A DNA stretch of 64,000 nt from Bradyrhizobium sp. Ai1a-2 (GTDB lineage Bacteria; Pseudomonadota; Alphaproteobacteria; Rhizobiales; Xanthobacteraceae). The notes beneath the pieces were generated by a model, which did not search any database, had not been told where the DNA came from, and saw only the letters and a program-made list of their open reading frames with translations. The position numbers were made by a program, and so were the translations under genes. Where the stretch lies: positions 1 to 64,000 of the forward strand of contig NZ_AUEZ01000018.1 in NCBI RefSeq assembly GCF_000426245.1. Reading direction: 5' to 3'. Positions 58,294 through 64,000 of the stretch are shown here, piece by piece (position 1 is the stretch's first letter; each line of letters opens with the position of its first letter).

Positions 58294-59385
58294 ATGTGGT
58301 CCGACCGACGTCTGCTTGAATTGTTTGGAATCGAACACCCGATCGTGCTGGCGCCGATGGCGGGTTTCGCAACGGTTGAGCTCGCATCTATCGTCTCCAA
58401 TGCCGGCGGCCTCGGCTCGATCGGCTGCGCTACCATGGACCCGCAGATCGCCACCGACACGATCGCGCAGCTGCGGCGGCTGACCATCAAGCCGGTCAGC
58501 CTCAACTTCTTCTGCCACGAGCCGGCGAAGGTTGATTCCGGCCGCGAGCGGGCGTGGCACGACCGGCTGTCACCTTATTATCGCGAGCTCGGAATTGACG
58601 AAGCGACACCGCGGCCGCGCACCGATCTTGCGCCGTTTGGCAGTGCGATGTGCGAATTCATCGAGGACGCGAGGCCGGAGGTGGTGAGCTTCCATTTCGG
58701 CTTGCCGGCACCGCCGCTGGTGGCCCGGATCAAGGCGGTTGGCTGCAGGGTGATCTCGTCGGCGACGACGGTTGCGGAAGCGCGCTGGCTGGAAGACCAT
58801 GGCGCCGATGCGGTCATTGCCCAGGGCTATGAGGCCGGCGGCCACCGCGGTATGTTCCTCGATCGCGACCAGAACCGCGCGCTCGCCGCGCAGCTTGGCA
58901 CCTTCGAGCTGGTGCCGCAGATCGCTGACGCGGTCGGCGTGCCCGTCATCGCCGCCGGCGGCATCGCCGATGGGCGCGGCATTGCCGCCGCCCTTACCCT
59001 TGGCGCCTCCGCCACTCAGATTGGCACCGCCTTCCTGCTCTGCCCGGAGGCAGCGACGCCGCCGCTGCACCGCGATGCGCTGCGCCAGGCGCACGAGGTT
59101 GGCACCGTGGTGACCAACGTGCTTTCCGGGCGACCGGCGCGCGCGATGGTCACTCGCCTCGTCGCCGAGCTCGGTCCCTTGTCCGACGCTGCACCGGATT
59201 TTCCGTTGCCGATGGGCGAGCTGGCGCCGCTGCGCGCCGTGGCGGAACGGAAGGGAAGCCGCGACTTCACTTCGATCTGGGCAGGGCAGGGCGCGGCATT
59301 GGCGCGCGAACTCCCGGCCAAGGCGCTGATGCAGACCTTGGTGAAGGAAGCAGTCGAGCGCCTCAAGCGCGTCGCGGGTGGCTGA
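58294..59385 (+). CDS. Nitronate monooxygenase family protein (FMN)
   Basis: TIM-barrel flavoprotein of 363 residues. GIEHPIVLAPMAGFATVELASIVSNAGGLGSIG at the N-terminus, AQGYEAGGHRGMF (class I nitronate monooxygenase motif with the His) and VIAAGGIADGRGIAAALTLGASATQIGTAFL (FMN phosphate site) are all present. Class I enzymes oxidise propionate-3-nitronate and other nitronates; enoyl-reductase-like members share the fold. AGGAG lies 7 bases before ATG 58294. Likely cotranscribed with the SDR. Confidence 0.9.
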   Translation: MWSDRRLLELFGIEHPIVLAPMAGFATVELASIVSNAGGLGSIGCATMDPQIATDTIAQLRRLTIKPVSLNFFCHEPAKVDSGRERAWHDRLSPYYRELGIDEATPRPRTDLAPFGSAMCEFIEDARPEVVSFHFGLPAPPLVARIKAVGCRVISSATTVAEARWLEDHGADAVIAQGYEAGGHRGMFLDRDQNRALAAQLGTFELVPQIADAVGVPVIAAGGIADGRGIAAALTLGASATQIGTAFLLCPEAATPPLHRDALRQAHEVGTVVTNVLSGRPARAMVTRLVAELGPLSDAAPDFPLPMGELAPLRAVAERKGSRDFTSIWAGQGAALARELPAKALMQTLVKEAVERLKRVAGG

Positions 59386-59392
59386 GATCCGC

Positions 59393-59521
59393 TAGAGCGC
59401 GATGACTTTTCTTCGAGTCGTCATCCCGCTGTAGCTGTTTGTTTGAGCATGATCTCCGCGCAAACGCTTCGCGTTTGTCGCGAGGGAAAACCGGTCCCCA
59501 CTTTTCCGGATCATGCTCTAG
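59393..59521. repeat. Composite intergenic palindromic repeat
   Basis: CTAGAGCGCGATGACTTTTC..., then TTTGAGCATGATCTCC...GCAAACGCTTCGCGTTTG...CCGGATCATGCTCTAG. The outer CTAGAGC/GCTCTAG ends and inner arms form nested hairpins. It lies between the nitronate monooxygenase and glycosylase genes. Confidence 0.7.
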
Positions 59522-59596
59522 TTGCTTCGCATTGGCATGGCGGCTTGCATCACGCTATGATCGGCCGTCCCTGCCAATGCAAAGAGGTCTCGCCGC

Positions 59597-60316
59597 GTGA
59601 CGTCGTTCAAGGCCATTCGGGCGCGGGCCGAGAAGCGCAAGGGCGGCGCGAAAGCGCTGGAGAAGCTGTTGCCGCCGCCGCCGAACGCGAAATCCCTGGC
59701 CAAGCTGACGGATGACCGCGTTCTTGCCGAGATGACGAAGCGGGTGTTCTGCGCCGGCTTTGCCTGGAGCGTGATCGACGCAAAATGGCCGGGCTTCGAA
59801 CAGGCCTTCCTCGGCTTCCAGCCCAGGAAGCTCGCATTCGAGCCGGACGAATTCTGGGAGCGGCTGACGAGCGATACGCGCATCGTGCGCAATGGCGCCA
59901 AGATCATGTCGGTGCGCGACAATGCCCGCTTCGTGCAGGAGATCGCGGGCGAGCACGGCAGCTTCGGCAAATTCCTGGCCGAATGGCCGCCTTCCGACGA
60001 GATCGGGCTCTTGAACCTGCTGGTGAAGCGCGGCAGCCGGCTCGGCGGCAATACCGGCCAGATGCTGCTGCGTTTCCTCGGCTGGGACGGTTTTGTCACG
60101 TCAAGGGATGTCGTCGCCTGCCTGCGCGATGCAGGCCTCGATATCGCGGAAGAGGTGAAGTCGAAAGGCGATCTCGCCAAGGTGCAGGCGCAGTTCAACG
60201 CCTGGGCCAAGGAGACCGGGCTGCCTTACATCCATCTCTCGCGCATCTGCGCGATGTCGATCGGGGAGAATTACGAACCGGCCGAGCTCACGCGCCGCAT
60301 GGGCGGTGATGACTGA
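59597..60316 (+). CDS. DNA-3-methyladenine glycosylase I-like protein
   Basis: Protein of 239 residues. LAEMTKRVFCAGFAWSVIDAKWPGFEQAFLGF, FWERLTSDTRIVRNGAKIMSVRDNARFVQEI and GNTGQMLLRFLGWDGFVTSRDVVACL follow the helix-hairpin-helix layout of Tag glycosylases, which remove 3-methyladenine from DNA. It is a diverged member with a longer N-terminal lead (about 45 residues). The start is GTG 59597 with AGAGG upstream. Confidence 0.8.
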   Translation: MTSFKAIRARAEKRKGGAKALEKLLPPPPNAKSLAKLTDDRVLAEMTKRVFCAGFAWSVIDAKWPGFEQAFLGFQPRKLAFEPDEFWERLTSDTRIVRNGAKIMSVRDNARFVQEIAGEHGSFGKFLAEWPPSDEIGLLNLLVKRGSRLGGNTGQMLLRFLGWDGFVTSRDVVACLRDAGLDIAEEVKSKGDLAKVQAQFNAWAKETGLPYIHLSRICAMSIGENYEPAELTRRMGGDD

Positions 60317-60388
60317 TCGGACGCGGTCAGGCGCGGTTATGTCAGCGGGCCGCGATGAGCCTTCTTGCCCGATGCGTCGGTGCGGTGG

Positions 60389-61210
60389 TTATACCGTCCA
60401 CGGCTTCTCGCCGCTCCGCTGCGACAGCGTGAAGATTTCGACGCCATCGGCGGTCACGCCGACCGAATGCTCGAACTGCGCCGATAGCGACCGGTCGCGC
60501 GTCACTGCGGTCCAGCCGTCGGACAGGATCTTCACATGCGGCTTGCCAAGATTGATCATCGGCTCGATGGTGAAGAACATGCCGGGCTTCAGCGCCACGC
60601 CTTCGCCGGGCCGGCCCACATGGATGATGTTCGGCTCGTCATGGAACATGCGCCCGAGGCCGTGGCCGCAGAAATCGCGCACCACGCTCATGCCCTGCGG
60701 CTCGACATAGCTCTGGATCGCATGGCCGATGTCGCCGGTGGTGGCGCCGGGCTTCACCGCAGCGATGCCGCGCATCATCGCCTCATAGGTCACCTCGATC
60801 AGCCGCTCGGCCTTGCGCGCGATCGGGCCGACCGCATACATGCGGCTGGAATCGCCATACCAGCCATCGACGATGAAGGTGACGTCGATATTGACGATGT
60901 CGCCTTCCTTCAGCGGACGGTCGCCGGGCATGCCGTGGCAGACCACGTGATTCAGCGACGTGCAGGTCGAATAGCGATAGCCGCGATACATCAGCGTCGC
61001 CGGATAGGCGTCATGGCTGAAGGCGAACTCGCGCACGAACTGGTCGATCTTCGAGGTCGGGATTCCCGGCTTGACGATGTCGGTGAGCTCGTCGAGGCAT
61101 TTTGACACCAGCGCACCCGCTTTGCGCATGCCGACGAAGCTGCTTTGTCCGTGCAGCTTGATCTGGCCGGTCTTGCGTAGGGAGGTGTCGGTTGCTTCGA
61201 TATAGCTCAT
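60389..61210 (-). CDS. map: Methionine aminopeptidase, type I
   Basis: Enzyme of 273 residues removing the N-terminal Met from new proteins. Metal ligands are visible: Asp in VNIDVTFIVDGWYGDSSRMY (two Asp), His in CGHGLGRMFH, Glu in FTIEPMI and Glu in QFEHSVGVT; substrate His in LNHVVCHG. ATG 61210 is preferred to 61249 because the shared bacterial N-terminus begins there. It is a single gene on the minus strand. Confidence 0.96.
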   Translation of the reverse strand: MSYIEATDTSLRKTGQIKLHGQSSFVGMRKAGALVSKCLDELTDIVKPGIPTSKIDQFVREFAFSHDAYPATLMYRGYRYSTCTSLNHVVCHGMPGDRPLKEGDIVNIDVTFIVDGWYGDSSRMYAVGPIARKAERLIEVTYEAMMRGIAAVKPGATTGDIGHAIQSYVEPQGMSVVRDFCGHGLGRMFHDEPNIIHVGRPGEGVALKPGMFFTIEPMINLGKPHVKILSDGWTAVTRDRSLSAQFEHSVGVTADGVEIFTLSQRSGEKPWTV

Positions 61211-61323
61211 GGGCGGATCATTTGCGGGATGCGGTTCGAGTGGCGGCAATTCACCTAATTTAATGATCGGAGCGGCTAGTGCAAGCCAAGGTTGGGGCCG
61301 AAATGGCCTTTCCTGACATGGAT

Positions 61324-62637
61324 TTAGCTTGAAGTCTCAATCACGGTCTCGACCGGGAGCGCGCCGCGGACCCGAAGTTCCCGCACCGGATAGGGCACGC
61401 GGATGCCCTCGCGCTTGAAGGCGTCCCAGAGCGCCAGCATCACGTCGCTTTTGACATTGTCGAGGCCATCGGGGTCGCCAATCCAGAACGTCAGCGAGAA
61501 TTTCATTCCGGCCTCGGCGAACTCGGTCAGGATGCAGTTCGGCGGCCTGCCTTTCAAGGCCCGTGGCGCCGCGCCGGCGATCTCGATGGCGAGCTTGCAC
61601 ACCAGCCGCGGATCGGCGTCGTAATTGGTGCCGAAGGGGATTTTGACCAGCGTGTTCTTGTCGGTATAGGTCCAGTTGACGACCTTCTGCGTCACCAGGT
61701 CCTCGTTCGGGATCAGGAATTCGCGGCCGTCGCCGGCGGCAACCGAGATGTAGCGGGTTTTCATCGCGCTGATGCGCCCCGAACTGTCGCCGATGGTGAC
61801 GAGGTCGCCGGGCTTCACCGACTTGTCGGCGAGCAGGATGATGCCCGAGATGAAGTTGGCGACGATCTTCTGCAGGCCGATACCGATACCGACACCGACT
61901 GCGCCTGAGAACACCGCGAGCGCCGAGAGGTTGATGCCGACCGCGCTCAGCGCAATCGCGATCGCGACCACCATCAGCCCGATGCGGATGATCTTGATCA
62001 GGAGCACCTGGATCGACGGCGTCAGGTCGGTGGCGCGATTGATGCGGCTCTCGACGAAATTGCTCGCGATGTTGCTCAGCCACAGCGCCAGGATCACCAG
62101 CGCGCCGGCCTTGATCAGGAGCAGCGGTGTCAGCCGCAGGCCGCCGATCACGATCGCAACCGAATCCAGCGTTTCCGCCGTCGCATCGAGCTGGCCGATG
62201 ATGCTGAGTGCGGCGACGATCCAGGCCGCCGCTGACACCACGCGGACGATGAGGGCGTTGCGGATCACCGATGTCACCAGGCAGATCACCAGCCAGGCTA
62301 GCGCCAGCTTGGCCGAGACCGCGATCAGGTAGCTGCGGCTCGGCCAGGTCGAATGCGCCATCGTGATGCGCGTTGCGATCATCAGGAGTGCGAATACCGC
62401 GGTCGAGGCGCTGCCGACCAGCACGCGCAGGAAATGCCTGAGCGGCAGCGGCAGGTGCGACGCCAGCGTATCCATGTCGATCCGTGCGCGGATCGCGGTG
62501 TCGGCCGCATAGGCGATACCGGCGGCGGCCAGGATGATGCCGAACTGCAGATAGAACCAGGGCGAGGTGACCTCGGCGCCGACCGACCGAGCTGCCATCT
62601 GCAGGGCCTCGATGACGTCCTTCAGGTCCATTTCCAT
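61324..62637 (-). CDS. MscS-family mechanosensitive ion channel
   Basis: Membrane protein of 437 residues. Several hydrophobic helices in 1-230 precede the MscS core: LSALAVFSGAVGVGIGIGLQKIVANFISGIILLADKSVKPGDLVTIGDSSGRI, which includes the pore helix (Gly/Ala-rich) and the beta domain. VAAGDGREFLIPNEDLVTQKVVNWTYTD is the usual continuation. It releases solutes under osmotic downshock. ATG 62637 is used; ATG 62631 and 62700 are alternatives. Confidence 0.94.
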   Translation of the reverse strand: MEMDLKDVIEALQMAARSVGAEVTSPWFYLQFGIILAAAGIAYAADTAIRARIDMDTLASHLPLPLRHFLRVLVGSASTAVFALLMIATRITMAHSTWPSRSYLIAVSAKLALAWLVICLVTSVIRNALIVRVVSAAAWIVAALSIIGQLDATAETLDSVAIVIGGLRLTPLLLIKAGALVILALWLSNIASNFVESRINRATDLTPSIQVLLIKIIRIGLMVVAIAIALSAVGINLSALAVFSGAVGVGIGIGLQKIVANFISGIILLADKSVKPGDLVTIGDSSGRISAMKTRYISVAAGDGREFLIPNEDLVTQKVVNWTYTDKNTLVKIPFGTNYDADPRLVCKLAIEIAGAAPRALKGRPPNCILTEFAEAGMKFSLTFWIGDPDGLDNVKSDVMLALWDAFKREGIRVPYPVRELRVRGALPVETVIETSS

Positions 62638-62845
62638 CGGCAAAATCTCATGAAGCGCAGATTCGAGCGAATTTGATTCGAACGGTCGGCACGATCCCAC
62701 AAACGCAGCGCGCGGGCCATCGCCACAACGAGAGAGCGAAGCGAGGTTGGGTGCAAAACCAGAAGTCCATGTTCAGAAAATGGGTTGGCGTCGAACTGTG
62801 GCGACGGTAAGGATGCGTTGTAACACTTCTCTTCCTTCAAGGCGT

Positions 62846-64000
62846 ATGGCTTCTCTCGATCAGGTCAGCATAGCCATCCTGCTTGGCGCAGTTCTCGTGA
62901 TGGCCGGCATCCTGTCGAGCCTGTTGGCGTTGCGCTTTGGCGCCCCGCTGCTGCTGGTGTTCCTCGCGATCGGCGTGCTCGCGGGCGACGCCGGTCCTGG
63001 CCATCTGCAGTTCGACGACGTCCGCACCACCTATCTGGTGGGCTCGGTGGCGCTGGCGCTGATCCTGTTCGACGGCGGACTACGCACCCGTTTCCAGAGC
63101 ATCCGTGCCGTGATGGCGCCCTCGATGGTGCTTGCCACCGCCGGCGTGCTGCTGACCGCGCTGATTACGGCCCCGGTCGCCAAATACATGCTCGACCTCT
63201 ACTGGACCGAGGCGCTGCTGGTCGGGGCCGTCGTGGCCTCGACCGACGCGGCGGCGGTATTCCTGTTGGTCCACACCCAGGGCCTGCGCCTGCGCCCGCG
63301 CGTCGGCGCCACGCTCGAGGCGGAAAGCGGCACCAACGATCCCTTCGCGATCTTCCTGACGCTGATGCTGGTGGAGTTCATCTCGCTCGGGGAAAGCTCG
63401 GCATCGCACATCATCCTGGAATTCGTCCGGGAGGCCCTGCTGGGGGCAATCGTGGGCGTGATCGGCGGCCGGCTGGTCGTGATCGCCATGAACCGCGTCG
63501 CTCTGCCGCAGGGCCTGCACGCGCCGTTCGTGACCACAGCGGCGCTGGTGATCTTCGGCGCAGCGCAGATCGCGCATGCCTCCGGCTTCCTCGCCGTCTA
63601 TCTCGCCGGCATCATCATTGGCAACCGCCCGACACGCGCGCACAACTCGGTGGTGACGTTCCTCGACGCCGCCACCTGGCTCGCGCAGATCGTGATGTTC
63701 GTCCTGCTCGGGCTGCTGGTATCGCCGCATCGCCTGCTCGACAGCGTCGGCCCCTCGATCGTGGTGGCGCTGGCGCTGATGCTGCTGGCGCGACCGCTCG
63801 CGGTCTTCGCCTGCCTGGCGCCATTCCGCTTCAACTGGCGTGAGAAGGTGTTCATCGCCTGGACCGGGCTGCGCGGTGCGGTGGCGATCTTCCTCGCCTC
63901 GATCCCGATGCTGGTGGGCCTGTCGAAGGCCTATCTCTATTTCGACGTCGCCTTTGTCGTCGTCGTCATTTCGCTTTTGCTGCAGGGCTGGACCCTGGGG
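62846..64000 (+). CDS. CPA1-family potassium/proton antiporter (NhaP2/CvrA-like), partial
   Basis: The gene runs off the right edge; 385 residues are visible. LALRFGAPLLLVFLAIGVLAGDAGPG, LALILFDGGLRT, VVASTDAAAVFLLVH, LEAESGTNDPFAIFLTLMLVEF (the ESGxNDP core) and WTGLRGAVAIFLASIPML match the CPA1 membrane domain, closest in style to NhaP2. The expected C-terminal TrkA-C/CorC-type domains lie beyond the window. ATG 62846 has AAGG 5 bases before it. Confidence 0.92.
   Translation, partial: MASLDQVSIAILLGAVLVMAGILSSLLALRFGAPLLLVFLAIGVLAGDAGPGHLQFDDVRTTYLVGSVALALILFDGGLRTRFQSIRAVMAPSMVLATAGVLLTALITAPVAKYMLDLYWTEALLVGAVVASTDAAAVFLLVHTQGLRLRPRVGATLEAESGTNDPFAIFLTLMLVEFISLGESSASHIILEFVREALLGAIVGVIGGRLVVIAMNRVALPQGLHAPFVTTAALVIFGAAQIAHASGFLAVYLAGIIIGNRPTRAHNSVVTFLDAATWLAQIVMFVLLGLLVSPHRLLDSVGPSIVVALALMLLARPLAVFACLAPFRFNWREKVFIAWTGLRGAVAIFLASIPMLVGLSKAYLYFDVAFVVVVISLLLQGWTLG

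Noticed and set aside
1..64000. tRNA, rRNA or riboswitch
   Set aside because: I found no cloverleaf with a TTCRANNC loop, no rRNA-like stretch and no conserved riboswitch core by eye; a covariance-model scan would be needed to exclude small RNAs.

Overview
The window is GC-rich and codes densely on both strands. Gene types and intergenic palindromes (a CGTCATTGCGAGC-type element, a GTGGGCAAAGCGAAGCGTGC-type element and others) point to a Bradyrhizobium-like alphaproteobacterium (Nitrobacteraceae). That assignment rests on style and recollection, not on a marker gene. I saw no rRNA, tRNA or CRISPR array.

Layout. 1-302: end of an IS1182-type insertion sequence that stops at the stop codon of an SDR gene. 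299-5009: small-molecule catabolic cluster (SDR, Tat-exported substrate-binding protein, acetoacetate-decarboxylase-like enzyme, phytanoyl-CoA-dioxygenase-like enzyme, divergent second SDR) with a strong palindromic operator. 5108-7348: Asp/Glu/hydantoin racemase-like protein, GYD-domain protein and a secreted duplicated DUF3280-like protein. 7563-9634: NarL-type two-component pair. 9664-12944: alpha/beta hydrolase, CPA2 antiporter and a small SpoIIAA-like protein. 13032-17902: LysR plus RraA-type aldolase, LigJ-type 4-oxalomesaconate hydratase, another amidohydrolase and a Bug receptor. 18541-22511: FAD oxidoreductase plus a NitT/TauT-type ABC transporter.

22618-30087 is a gentisate region: gentisate dioxygenase, maleylpyruvate isomerase (GST), MarR, 3-hydroxybenzoate 6-hydroxylase, aryl-CoA ligase and aryl-CoA hydroxylase. 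Two upper routes appear to converge on gentisate, and two promoters share a motif. A GT9-like gene sits inside it.

30204-44615: Cys-rich repeat protein, RND efflux pair, MDR oxidoreductase, DctA-like symporter with an ABC-type binding protein, ATP-grasp enzyme, ferredoxin-NADP reductase, FMN glutamate-synthase-like enzyme and an orphan ABC ATPase. 44722-46710: an OmpA-like/OprB fusion porin below a Fur-like box. 47164-52480: creatininase-like enzyme, a second NMT1/THI5-type ABC transporter, a D-2-hydroxyacid dehydrogenase and a tandem Inh protein. 52644-64000: soluble triple-PAS chemoreceptor, GNAT, RadC, AraC-SDR-nitronate monooxygenase group, 3-methyladenine glycosylase, methionine aminopeptidase, MscS channel and a CPA1 antiporter cut by the window edge. 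Palindromic elements fill most convergent gene gaps and may act as two-way terminators.
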